Shown piece by piece: positions 21,316-32,867 of a stretch of 64,000 nt of DNA. Source of the stretch: Fistularia commersonii. Taxonomy: Eukaryota > Chordata > Actinopteri > Syngnathiformes > Fistulariidae. The notes under the pieces are model-generated. The model had not been told where the DNA came from, searched no databases, and saw only the letters and a program-made list of their open reading frames with translations. The DNA is taken from the NCBI GenBank assembly GCA_037954325.1, contig JBBMNZ010000019.1, forward strand, positions 12,732,501 to 12,796,500. Direction: 5' to 3'. Made by a program: the position numbers and the translations under genes. Each line of letters opens with the position of its first letter. Position 1 is the stretch's first letter.

Positions 21316-23681
21316 CTACGCGATAATCGGGGCGCCGGCCTTCTTCTTCTTATTCTTCTTCTTTACTTTAGCCTTGACTTGGGGGTAGTGGGAAGGGCCT
21401 GGAGGACGTCTGCAAACACACAAGTGAGTCAGCCAGGTTTTATCCATTCATGTCCTGCTCATGGGACGGAGGGGCGGGACCTCAACCGGGATAGGTCACC
21501 TGTCAATCATCCAACCACACACCTGGTTCTGGTGAGGGGGCAGGCCCGGCGTTTGTGCTGCAGGCTGCCACAGCTGAAGCAGCCCTGCAGGTTGGGGTCC
21601 AGGTTGCAGGGGTGGTCTGGCAGGCTGCAGCGACCGCATGACTTACAGTGACGCCACGCTGGGAGGAGGGACATGGCGTTAAGAGTGGGTGGCCTTTAGA
21701 GGCACCAGGGACAGTGTCTCCATACTTACAGGGTTTCACACACTTCTGACAGGTGGAGCAGTGCTTCCACTCACGCCCGTCCTGCAACACACACACACAC
21801 ACACACACACAGGGGTAGGGTTAAAGCCCAACGCCGTCTGACACACACACTAATGTCCTGCCCCCTAGAGGCGGAGCCTGGGATGAACCTACATTCACTC
21901 CGCCTGCTTCGACTTCCTGCTTCTGCGACATGTTTTCTAACATCGTTGTGTTTGGAAATCTCCTTGGATACACCAAAACAAACTGACCAATGAAAAACCT
22001 TCTGGAAGAAGTCCCACTAAGGATTCAGAGGATAGGTATATATAGTGTATATATTTCATCACATCATCTGTGAATGTGCACACTCCTCCACAGAGTCTCC
22101 AGAATCAGCACCACATTGTGCGCTTTTGGGCGGAGCAACAACAGCAACACCAGGAATGAATTTAAATAAATTCTAGGAAAGTACTTGGCACTATGGGATA
22201 CATAAATTGTTTTTCATCCTGGGTTCTCCAGTTCACATCTACATGGGAAAGCCAGTTGTCTGATAGTTGTAATCTTTCTACTCGCTGTCCTTATCCCTGC
22301 CCACCGCCCGACGAGTCCAGTACCTTGGAGGGGCAGGTGTTGCATTTGGAGCAGTGTTTGTTGAGGGCGGAGACGTAGCGCTTGCAGATGGGACAGAATC
22401 TGGAAGGGGAGAACCAACATGTTCAGGGTTGCCAGCGGTGACAGAAACCGCCATGCAGTACTTCAAATACTATCACTATTGTCAAAGAGTACTACAGTTT
22501 CCAAAGAGCACAAGTCTCTAAAGTGTACCAGAGTCTCCGAAGAGTACCAGAGTCCTACTGTTCTGAAATGAAGTACCACTCACTGATGGAGAGGCATTCA
22601 AGGGGCAGCAAGGGAGTCCTTCTTACTGCTAGCTATTGTGGCGTGTTTAAGGATTAACAGACTTTCCCTGAAGGTGGGCCAGCGTACCTGTAACCCTCAT
22701 CCTCTGGCAGGACAAAGTCTTTGGCAGGGATGTTGGTGAAGAGCCTGACGGGTGACTGCTTCCTGCCCATCCTCCCGTGTTTGTACAGGGGATGGTTGTC
22801 GTAGTCCACCTGGGGGGGGGTTGGGGAGCCAGAGGTCACATGACAGGCCAGGGTGTACCCTGGGTAACCATGACGCCCGGGTTGCCAGATAACCCACTGT
22901 CCAACTGCCAATCAACTGACTGACTGACAGGTGGAGGGCGGCTCATGACGGATTCTGTCTGTGTTTGGCGGCTGATTGACAGCAACACACTGCACCTGTG
23001 TGTGTGTGTGTGTGTGTGTCTGATTGCAGGTTTGATTGACAGTACCTGATAGTCCAGCATGACTAGGGAGGGGAGGCACGCCAGGATACGAGGTTCGAAG
23101 AAGTATGGAAAGATCCAGATCAGGGGCATCTCAGCGACGACGCCATCACCTGCGGCAAACACACACACACACACACACACAAAAGACTGAAACCCATCTC
23201 AATGTGAGGAAGGAATATATACTATTAACGTGGATAGCATTAGCACGATGATTCCCAGGAGCGACCCCTGGGCAGAGCCAGGTCAGAACTGACCGGCGTC
23301 CTGCTGCTGCTCTTCCTGCCACATCTGGGAGATGATTGACAGGCTGTGGGCCAGCGGCGTCACCAGGCCGCCAAATGGCGGGTCGGCCACCAGCACCACC
23401 CGCTCCTTCTCCACCTGTCTGAGGAAGGACCGCAGCACCGACAGGGATGCCTGCACCCGCACACACACACACACACACACTGATGCAGTGAGAAGACCAT
23501 CACGGCACTTCTGGGCTTTATCTCCAGGTGGACAATGAATGAGAAGTTGGTGTCTACATTTCTGATGGGTTAGACAATTATACGTGTGTGCGCATGCTCA
23601 CCTCCCCTTGAAAGCAATGGTGATTGAACATGTTGTAGTGACAGAACTCGTCTGGGCCGTAGAATTGAGCGTACCTGGAGA

Positions 23682-23723
<42 letters not shown>

Positions 23724-26700
23724 TGTCTTAGCACCACATATCCTAGCAATCCCCAGGCAGGTTGCAAGCGAGCACCTCAGGTCGAGGCTTGCGAAGGCCA
23801 CACCCCTCGCCACACCTAGCACACATTCTTCAGGGACGGCGGCGTGGGGACCTCTTATAGGAGTCCTCCAGAGGAGGACGTGCATGGCAAGGAGATCCAC
23901 CGGGTTTTTTTTTCCACAGCGAGGAGATCCACCAGGTGTTCTCAGGTGGGGGCTCAGGCAGTGTGATAACGCAGTAATAACATTGTAATAGAGTAGTAAC
24001 AGTATGTGAATAGGCCGTTCTGAGATCATAGCGGTGGTACTACGCGTATTTAGATGTAATAACGCAGTATTAACGTTGTACTAGAATCCTATATGGAGTA
24101 GCATTGTTGCACTGAATTGTGAAAATCGTCATGACTGCCAGGATGAGAAGGTATACTGTGGAGGTGAAGTATCAATACTGCAAAAACGAGTGTAAGGATA
24201 AAATTGGAGTAAACAAGGGGGTGAGTACATTCAATACTACGGTAGTATTGCTTTAGTACTGCAAAACTGACAGTAATGTCATGGGATTGCAGATGTAGTA
24301 CTTGTCAGATTGCAGGGTGGGGAGCTAAATATGTACTTCTTGTGTGATAAGGTTGTAATAACTGGATTATAACCAGTACAACAGAAATACTTCATCGTCA
24401 CTTCCCTCCACAGAAATGGAGGAAGTGGCGCCCCCTGCAGGTAAGGCTACTTCAGCACCTCCGCCCCCTGCAGGCCCCCCCGCAGTGCTACAGGACGGGC
24501 TTAGCTTCGTGCCACTCGACTCAAACCAGGACCGGGTGGTGGAGCCGTTTCCACGGTCACCACGCCTCCGGAGGAGGCAGGTCCAGGCGGAGCCGCCCTC
24601 CCAGGTAACCACAGTGCAGGTGTGATTGACAGCAGAGAGGAGTCACATGACAAACTCCACCAGGAAGTATCTGCGCACAAAACTACTGCCAGCTTTGTAG
24701 CGGCTGATTCTTAACTGGCTCGGGTAACCAGCTAGCCTTACAGACTGGAAGAGGGTCCTTGCAGCAAGCTAGAGAGAATCGGGGGACGCTGAGGAAATTG
24801 CCTTTGGGTTTGAGGCAGACATGAAGGCAACACATGAAGAACAGATCTAAGACTGCAACAAAGATAGCAAACCCAATTAGCGGGATTTTTGTGGGAAGAA
24901 AATGAGTCCAATAAGCAGCAAGTTAGCAAAAAGGCCAGAACTAATTAGCAGGAGGTTAGAAAATAACAACACAATTAGCAAGAAGTTAGCAAGAACAAAA
25001 CAAATCAGTGGAAGGTTAACAAGAACAAGAAAAAAACAAATTAGGAGGAACTTAGCAAAACGATATAGCCAATTATTAGGAAGTTAGCAAAAAAATAAAT
25101 GAAACCCTCAAAGCTAGCGAGAAGGCAACAAATCAGCTGGAAACAAGCAAGAAGATGACAAAACAAATTAGCATGAAGTTATCCACAAGATAACTTAAAC
25201 CTAGTAGCAGTGAGTTAGCAAGAAGATAACTATACCAATTAGCTAATTAGCAGGAGGTTAGGAAGAAGGTAAACCAATTAGCAGAAAGTTGGCACATAGA
25301 AATCAAATAGCAGGAAGCTAGTAAACCCAGTGCTTTAAGTCTGCAGACCGGGACAGGTTTCTTCCATGCTTTCTGGAAGTGGACGAAACTGCTCACAGGG
25401 TCAAGCTGAAGTGGAGGCCATCTTGTTCGCCTGCAGGAGCAGTTGTCCCAGCGTCTGGAGGAGCTGCAGGCGGAGAGGTCCAGGACTGAGGCCCACATCC
25501 AGTCTCTGAAGAAACGCCGGGCCGATCTAGCCGTGAGTATGGACCCTCACCCAGCGTAGCCCTGACTATTTGCTAACTATTAGCTCGTGAGAGTAGAACA
25601 GATGGATGTGAGAAGCTAATTGGTCACACGATGCAGACAACAGGTTCCACCTTCCAGATCCGGTTTGACAGAAAAAGAACCTTTGAGTCCTCCTCTGCTA
25701 GCATCCATATTAGCTCCTTAGCTACATGCGTTGAGCTAGGACATTCTCCGCTGTGGCCCTGCTGACCCTCTGCTGACTCCCCCCCCTAAGAAACGGACAG
25801 AGGCCATGAAGCAGCAGGTTCGCGAGAGCTTCGAGTGCATGCACCTGGCCCTGAACCAGGACCAGCAGGCAGTCCTGGACTCCCTGGAACTGGACCTCCG
25901 AAACACCCGGGCCAAACTGGATCAGGTCCTGAAGGACTGGGGCCAGCACATGGACAAAGTCTGCCAGAGCATCAGCAGTACCCAGAGGGGGCTGAGGAGG
26001 ACTCAAGACAACACCGATGAAGAGCAGGTGAGATCAAACCGCCGCTGGTTACTCTGCTAGCTAACAAGCTATCAGCTAGCTAGCGCTAACTCAGTTGGTC
26101 TCTCTCAAGGGCTCATCTGAGGACGTGAGGTGAGAATGGGAATCTTCTCAGCGCCGTCCCCGCCGCCTTTTCTGTCTTCATCACGTCTCCTCCCCCCAGT
26201 GCCAAGAAGGCCGACGCCTCCGAGGAGCAGATCGGCCTGAGAAGGGAAAGGTTTGAGAAGCTCCTGAGGTTGCTGTCCTCCGTCTCCACCGGCCTACGGG
26301 CCCAGTTGAAGAGGAAGACCCGACTGCTCGGTAAAAAGATGAAGATGGTGATGATGATGTTTGAGGGGGAATGAGGCAGCCTTTCAGGTTTAGGAGCTCT
26401 GGAAGTCTCCACGTGAAACATCGGAGTCTGGATCTGGTCAGGTGGCGGCTCCCCATCACCTGGTCATCATCCAACAGTTCCACATGAGCAAGCATAAATG
26501 ATCTAAAAGTCAATCGGATGCCTGAAGATTTGTGTAACAACCATGATATTACTTTAAGCTAGCAATAAGCTCCTTTGGGCTAGCTAGTTGATGCAGGTGT
26601 CCTCAAGTGACATCTTTACTTGTCATTGCAGACTTGTCCGCCGTGGTGATGGACAGGCACACCTGTCACGGCCAGATAGCCGTGACCTCAGAGGGGCGAG

Positions 26701-29157
26701 GCTTGTTATTCTCCGGCTCCGCCAGCTCGGACCCGGAGCACCCCCTGCAGTTTGACAAGGTGTGCTGCGCCCTGGGCACGTCTCCCATCAGAGCCGGTCG
26801 AAGCTACTGGGAGGTGGACGTACGCTGTTGCGCCGCCTGGGCTGTGGGCGTGGCCTACGGCAGCATGGCCAGGAAGGGCCGCGACAAGGGCGCCAAACTG
26901 GGCCGCAATAGGAACTCCTGGTGCGTGGAGCTCCGAAGCGGGCAGCTTTCCACCTGGCACAACGACCGCAATGTGGCGTGTCATGGTGCCGTCTCTGCAC
27001 CGGGAAAGGTTGGTGTGTGGGTCGACTACGACCGGGGTCAGCTGACGTTCTACGACGCAGACAGCATGTCAGTTCTGCAGAGGTTCTCCGCCGCAGTGAC
27101 TGCCGTTTTCGACAGAGCCCACCACCAGTTCACCGAGCCGCTGTACCCTGCCGTTCGCTTCCTGCGACCCCCCGAGGACTGTGAGTGGCCCAACCACCTG
27201 CACCTCCGGCCCTGAACTCCAACCAAAGCTACAAAACTCACAGGGGGACAAAGGAGAAACAAGAGGCTGAAGTGCATCTCCAGCCCAGCAGGGTACAGCA
27301 GAAGATGACCCAGACTCCACAAACCTCCACATTACCTTCCCCAGTACTATCACATACTAAAAACAGGGTGCGTAGATACCTTGGAAAGTACCACAGAAGA
27401 GATTGACCTCATCATCTCATAGGAAATGACACAAAGGTTGAAGACATGCTGCGCACTTATGGACCAATCAGATATGATGGGCTCTACAGGCCCCGCCCCA
27501 AAACACCCCTTCAGAAGGCTGTGAACCAAAAGCGAAATCCAAATCCCGCTTCCTGTCAGGGTTCCTGCACCTGGGGCATCTCCATCATGCCTCCTGCTGT
27601 TTCCGTGGTGCCACAAAGTTTGGGTTCTACGATCTGAGAACGGCGAGTGCGGATACAACTACCGTTGAGTACAGGAAGGTTCCTCAGCCATGAGCAAAAC
27701 CATGAGCTCAACGGAACCAAGAGGAAACCAACCTGAAATCGATGTCCATCAGGAGACTACTCATCGGCTGGTGCTCTGCCTCCAGGTTCCTCAGCTTGAT
27801 CATCTCATGGAGCCTGCAGAGACATTAGCACCCACTCAATATTAGCCTGCATGGCGGCAGGACAGGACACCCTGCCCCCTTACCTTTGACCCCCAAACCT
27901 CCTGCTTTGGGTAGAGGCTCCAGAAGGGAACGCCTGGTTCCACTTTTTCCTGTACGTGCTGAATGCGTTTTGTTTGTTTTAATGTCGATAAGCCCCTCTC
28001 AGCGGCAATGTTGACTCTCCCAGTGCATTGTAGGACATGAAACATGAAACAGCCAACATCTCTGCAGCCAATGACTTTCTTTTACATACCTGTAAACCCC
28101 ATGTACCCATTAGCATGCTTGTTAGAGATGTTACATTATTACCGGTACATGTCAATGAAATTTTAAGATGGGATTTTCTTTTAAATAAAGAAATTGAAAA
28201 ACAACTTTCCCTTAATAATAATGATAATAATAGTGATTTATCTTTTATCAATCCCCGTGGGGAAATTTGTTCTCAGCAATGAACCTATCATGGATGAAAC
28301 CATGGGCAGTAAGGTGCCATCCACCAGCGGTTAGGGGTTCAGTGTCTTGCTCAACAACACTTTGACACACTAGGAGGAGCCAGGAATCAAACCAGGAATA
28401 AAAGCCCATAACATTTTCCATTAAAATGTGCGTGCTTTAGGACGCCGTGTCTATGTGTGAAACGTGTGATGCTGGGTGGACGGCGTCCTCACCTGGGCGT
28501 CCCCACGCAGAGCACCTTGTTGTAGCCCAGACGCTCCAGTGCTGCCAGTAGGAATTGGCAGGTGCGTTCGGCGAACAGGTACTGGGCATTGCTCTTCTTG
28601 TTGTCCAGTGGTCGCAGTAGCCGGCTGGGCCGCCGCAGCTGGGCGGCGCCAACACAGGTGTGCACATGGGGGGCGTGGTCTCCCAGCTCCGCAGGCAGGA
28701 CAAGAACCTGGCAGTCCTGGCAGAAGAGCCTCTGCTCCGGCAGGAGTAGGAGGAACTGCCGGAGCCTGCAGGGGGTGCAGACAGGAAGTAGTTGAGTGTA
28801 CGTTATTGTGAAGAGGCTCCTCGCTCCTGACTGCATGTCATGACCTCTGACCTCTGGTGCAGCTGCTCAGGACTGAAGGCCGCCCTCTTCAAGACCTTCT
28901 CCGCCTCCCGGGCCGCTAGCCGGGCCTCCGACACCTAGGTAGGGTTGCAGGCCCGTTGTACTGGATGTTCTAGTGGAGCTTCCGTGTCATGCAAGTTCTA
29001 CATGTAGAAGGTTCTAGCAGAGAGTGAGAAACCAACCTCCTCATCCTCCCACTGGAAGAAGCTGCAGTCCTTCCTGTCCCTGCAGGCAGAGCAGGCATAG
29101 AACCTTCTGCCGTTCCCTGCTCCTTTGCAGTTCTTCTGGAAGAGCAGGGTCGGGCCT

Positions 29158-29207
<50 letters not shown>

Positions 29208-29630
29208 GACACACACACGCAGCAGGAATCAACCAATTACCGTGAAGCCTGTCATATAGGACCCGGAAACAGACGCTTGCTAGCATCAGTGGGCGGGGCT
29301 TAAGTCCTCGACTACCGGAAGTGGTTGTTTGCAACGACGTTACCGTTCCAGGTGTTTAAACTTTCCCAAAGGGAACTCGTCCAATCGGGACTCAGACGGG
29401 AAAAGACCCCGCGAGAAACCGGGGGGTGTTCCGCGACCTTTTCCGGACCTTCCAGGCTCCTTTCCGGATCTTTCCAGAACCCATCTCCATGTAAACACCG
29501 GCACGTGCGCGTGTGGCTGACTTCCGGTTGCAGACTCACCGTGCGGACAACATGGCGCTGTCTTTCCGGTCCCGGTAAGGACCACCTCCACTCCCGGGCC
29601 GCTGTCCTCCGCCGCGGGGGTTTCGTCCAT
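21316..29630 (-). CDS. zcchc4: ZCCHC4, rRNA N6-adenosine-methyltransferase (CCHC zinc finger protein)
   Basis: Thirteen exons, all with GT/AG borders and matching phases: 29630-29540, 29155-29037, 28934-28852, 28765-28493, 27813-27733, 23674-23602, 23450-23294, 23149-23046, 22809-22688, 22399-22324, 21781-21730, 21658-21523, 21409-21316 (stop TAG). The total is 486 codons plus stop; I recall the human protein as slightly longer. Visible parts are an N-terminal GRF-type finger with RRFYACSACRDRKDCSFFQW (exon 2), a Cys/His finger (FCQDC, exon 4), the methyltransferase core (VLCVGTPR; DPPF at residues 263-266, the N6-adenine catalytic motif), HPLYKHGRMGRKQSPVR, a Cys-rich block at about 370-428, and a CCHC knuckle (CFSCG...H...C, 437-450). 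The tail is Lys-rich (KKKNKKKK). The family member in human methylates A4220 of 28S rRNA in the nucleolus. Intron 5 contains another gene. Confidence 0.95.
24416..27215 (+). CDS. Coiled-coil B30.2/SPRY protein nested in zcchc4 intron 5 (TRIM/BSPRY-like, no RING or B-box)
   Basis: Six exons on the plus strand: 24416-24604, 25437-25532, 25791-26027, 26110-26129, 26200-26330, 26632-27215 (stop TGA). All junctions are GT/AG with consistent phases, giving 418 residues. Residues 1-63 are proline-rich. Residues 64-220 are Glu/Arg/Leu-rich helix (EQLSQRLEELQAERSRTEAH; QVRESFECMHLALNQDQQ), predicted coiled coil. From about 225 on there is a PRY-SPRY module with the three family motifs in variant form: VVMDRHTCHG (LDP-like), RSYWEVDV (WEVE) and VGVWVDYDRGQLTFYD (LDYE). 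TRIM-family B30.2 domains bind protein ligands. No Cys/His-rich RING or B-box exon is visible upstream inside the intron. The start exon follows a good acceptor (CTCCACAG, ends 24413), so at least one upstream untranslated or coding exon is implied. The family is certain, the orthologue is not. Confidence 0.88.
24880..25330. repeat. TTAGCAAGAAG-type degenerate repeat in an intron of the SPRY gene
   Basis: Words such as AATTAGCAGGAAGTTAGCAA and GTTAGCAAGAAGATAAC recur roughly every 25-40 bases. This is one of several GTTAGC-based minisatellites in the window. Confidence 0.75.
28235..28410 (-). mobile_element. Second copy of the SINE-like repeat, inverted
   Basis: Read on the minus strand it repeats the blocks of the 2440-2668 element in the same order: a degenerate B box (GGTTTGATTCC), CTCCTAGTGTGTCAAAGTG, TTGTTGAGCAAGACACTGAA, CCATGGTTTCATCCATGAT and a final TTCCCCACGGGGATTGATAA. 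It lies in intron 4 of zcchc4. Confidence 0.65.
29158..29195. repeat. (CA)n tract abutting the zcchc4 exon 2 acceptor
   Basis: About 19 CA units. In the zcchc4 transcript this is a UG repeat that ends three bases before the exon 2 acceptor AG. Confidence 0.9.
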
Positions 29631-29735
29631 GACGGGCAGGTTGTAGGCGCTCAGAGAAGCCGATGGACTCGGCGGCTGCTTCCGCGGAGCCTGTCGCGTT
29701 GATATGACGTCACTTCCGTGCCGCGGACAAATACA
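29631..29735 (-). promoter_or_regulatory. zcchc4: zcchc4 promoter with adjoining CRE and ETS motifs
   Basis: About 75 bases upstream of the start codon lies TGACGTCACTTCCG (29705-29718): a palindromic CRE overlapping an ETS core. The surroundings are CpG-rich. Such composite sites are common in housekeeping TATA-less promoters. A second ETS core (CCGGAAGT) occurs at about 29317, in intron 1. Transcription start not determinable. Confidence 0.6.
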
Positions 29736-29736
29736 T

Positions 29737-30430
29737 TTTCAATTTTTTTTTACTTTATTGAACTTAAAGTTTAAACAGACAAAACATATAAACAAACAAG
29801 CAAACATGGATAAATTCCATCGAACATCAAGCGGAGACAAACACATAAATATATATGCAGCTACACAGAATCCAGTTATTCTCTCGATAAAGGCTTGTAC
29901 ATTTAACCTGAATATTTGTGAGAACAAGCAATAATACGATAAATGTAAAATAGATTTTTGATTTATTCCACAGAAATTACAAGAGTCATCAATATCAATC
30001 CTTAATCTTTCTAATGTTTTTTGCTAGATATATTTTGTGTGTTATTTTGAAAGATACTTCCTTGATCTTATTGTTTGGACAGAATTACTAATCGACTAAT
30101 CATATTTCATTCCAATCTAAATCATTATAGAGAGAAGACCAAAAAACTTTAGCTGTAGGAGCAGTTACACCCACCAAAAGAATTATAATGTATTTATTGG
30201 GGCATTTCCTTCCTTTCGTCCTTTGTAACATCAACACTGACCCAAAAAACATACAGTTCGGACTTTATATATGACGCTCTGTTATAAGCCAATAAATAGT
30301 TGGAAGACATCCCGTGGGAAAGCATTAAAGATAATGTCATATTCTTTTTGTGTTATTGCAATACCACCGAAGCCAGAGGTGTTCTGTGGAGGAGATGGCT
30401 CATTATGATGCCTTACAGGTCATTTTTGCA
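29737..30430 (-). mobile_element. L1-type LINE 3' fragment A (antisense to ablim2)
   Basis: On the minus strand a frame near 30010-29940 reads RLRIDIDDSCNFCGINQKS followed by HLSYYC. This forms the C-x2-C-x8-H-x4-C knuckle found at the C-terminus of L1-clade ORF2 proteins. Frames are broken by stops. The lower-coordinate end is A-rich on the minus strand (T-run at 29744-29752), as expected for a LINE 3' tail. It is 5'-truncated; the upper boundary is approximate. Confidence 0.7.
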
Positions 30431-30444
30431 CGTAAACCATAACT

Positions 30445-31520
30445 TTTTTTTTTCTTCAATTTATTGAATTTAGAAAGCACGGAGAAACAATCAGGCAAAA
30501 GACAACACAATTCAAGCATACAGCAATGACAACTAATTACTTGAATTTTAGGTCGTTTTTTTTTTTTTTTTTTTGCAGGGGTGGCAAGTGCATTTTGTAA
30601 AATTAATCAAAGGGAATGTCACTCATGAGACAATATATTTTGGGGGTTTTAATTATTTTCACAACTTTTAGGGAAGTTTTTAGATAATTCAAAATAATTT
30701 TTAAAGAAAGTGACATTGGGGGGACATTTTTACATTCTTTTTTTACGTATGAAGATCTTGGCTACACACAAAATAGCATGACACTCTTTTGTTTTCAAAA
30801 AGAAAACCAAATGTTATGTCGTCTTCCAAGAGAGCAACTGGTGATGATGGAAACCTTTCTTTCATCCATTTTTGAGCTTCAATCCAGAAACAATGTACTT
30901 TAACGCATGAGAAAAATATATGGTCAGTAGTTTCAATATTATTTTCACAATATGTACAGTTATTATTTTCAGTCTTGAAGCATAGCCTCAGTCAGTCTTT
31001 GCACTGGTAGCTGTAAATTATCATTTAGATATATAATATATACAATATTATATGATATTTATATTTATAATATTTAAAGTTTCTTTTTCCTTAGGGGGTA
31101 ACGGTCGACAGAGATACATTGCTCTTAATTCACTGACTGATTCCTTATCAAATGTATTTAAAATGTCATTTTTATTTTGATGTCCAGGGAACAAATTTTC
31201 TGTAAACCGCTTTATTGAATTTCCTGTCCGGAATTAGAGTTCCCTGGATTGATAGTGAGTGCAGTCATGGTTGTATCGTTTGGTGAGTCAGAATGTTTTT
31301 GGGAAGAAACGCAAACTCTCGGGCGGTGCGTTACATAACTCAGTGAATTTGTTCCTACAGAACTGTTCGTGGTTTAATAGGTTACCATCGCCACCCATTA
31401 AGTCAGTGACTGACCATATATTTTTCTCAAACCAGTCTCTATAAAATAAGGATCTATGTGGTGAGAGATTGTGTACATATATCTTTTTCCTGTACAATTA
31501 TAATCTGTTTAGGGAACTCT
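30445..31520 (-). mobile_element. L1-type LINE 3' fragment B (antisense to ablim2)
   Basis: Two pieces of an ORF2 C-terminal region are visible on the minus strand. At 31497-31290 the frame reads SLFYRDWFEKNIWSVTDLM, then GNLLNHEQFC. Around 30985-30780 it reads KTENNNCTYCENNIETTDH, then IFFSC, another C-x2-C-x8-H-x4-C knuckle. A T-run at 30449-30457 is the putative poly(A) end. Numerous stops and frameshifts make it a dead, 5'-truncated copy. It is a different copy from fragment A, in the same orientation. Confidence 0.78.
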
Positions 31521-32771
31521 GATAACTACACAGGACTCTTATTAATGTTAAAATACAATATGAGTAGGAACCTTAAGCCACCACCTTTACTCAAAGAGAA
31601 GATTTATGGACGTAGTGAGAGAAGATATGAAGTTAGTTGGTGTGAGAGAGGAGGATACAGAGAGTAGGGTTAGATGGGGAAAGTCGATTCGCTGTGGCGA
31701 CCCCTGAACAGACAAGCCCACAGGAGAAGAGGAAGAAAAGGATTCACACTTCATATAGAGACATTGAGCCCCCCCCCCCCCCACACACACACACAAAATT
31801 CTCTGTAGATGAAGGGGATCTGAATGAGGGTTCTGCTGTAGATGATGCTGAAGTCCACCCTGTGAGATGTCTGTGAAGTTTACGTTCATTATATTTCATA
31901 ATGAAATATCGTATTTGAAGTTAAGTCACAAATGTAATAATTTAAATTAAAATTAATATGAGTTTATCTTGTTTATTTTGTTGTCTTCGACATGTCACTT
32001 CCGGGTTTAAAGACTACAAGTCCCTCAACATCCGGTTCTGTTGCGCGCGAGGGCGCCCCGCGATGGACGGCGAGCGCAGCAGAGACAAGCTAACGGGATT
32101 TAACCGGAAGTACGAGATTTTAGCGTCAAGAAAATGTTTTTTAAGTTAAAATAATAAATAAGCACGGATTTCGACGGGTTTTACCAGACACGTCAACTTC
32201 CATTCTCAGTACCCCTCCAGCACATTTGAAAATTATTAGAAAAGACGTGTCTAAGAGTTATATATCTTACATTATTCACGTTTGAGTCTAAGTTATTCAT
32301 CTAGCAATTATTAGCTTTATTTTCTGTGTTTAGTTATTTGATATCTTTTACCCAAGTAGATATTACGGTTTTATTGTTCACTTATGTGAAGAAACAATCT
32401 AAAAGAAATAAACCAAAAATCACGACTTAAAACTTTTAATGACTTCAGTTATTTCATTCACTTTTTATTTTGTATTTTTAGAAACCTTTTTTTCCTCCCA
32501 ATTGTTTATTATTATAAAAAAGTAATACTTTAATACATCTCAGAAGGGTGTGATTTCAATGAAGGACTTAAAATGCTCTTTATTTAAACCATCATACAAT
32601 ACAATCCAGATATCTTTCAAATTACAGATACCTCTGACACAAATAAAAATAACAAAAAAGTGAAAATGGGTGTGAAATTTACAAAAATACAAAAACATTT
32701 TAGAAATAAAATACAGTTATTTGTATATTGATGTATATTGATGTTGTTGCTGTGATTTTTTTTGTGTTGTT

Positions 32772-32802
<31 letters not shown>

Positions 32803-32867
32803 GTAATATTGATGGTGCTGGTAATTGCATGCTGACCTAGTATTAGTATGAGTAGTCCATGTAGCAA
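31521..32867. other. AT-rich intergenic spacer
   Basis: Apart from the GC-rich block at 31985-32130 and an (AAT)n run at about 32776-32802, nothing recognisable. The T-rich stretch 32150-32760 has no open frames of note. Confidence 0.5.
31985..32130. promoter_or_regulatory. Orphan promoter-like GC-rich block with ETS and ZNF143-like motifs
   Basis: Within 130 bases there is CACTTCCGGG (31996), ACTACAAGTCCC (about 32013, resembling the ZNF143/Staf core ACTACAATTCCC), CATCCGG, a GCGCGCGAGGGCGCC stretch and AACCGGAAGT (about 32101). The flanks are AT-rich. A short frame, MDGERSRDKLTGFNRKYEIL, starts at 32063 but runs to only 28 codons and has no recognised family. The motif set is typical of a bidirectional housekeeping promoter; its target is unknown. 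Confidence 0.45.

Noticed and set aside
32063..32149. MDGERSRDKLTGFNRKYEIL as a small gene
   Set aside because: Only 28 codons, no family match and no donor in a useful place; kept only as part of a promoter-like block.
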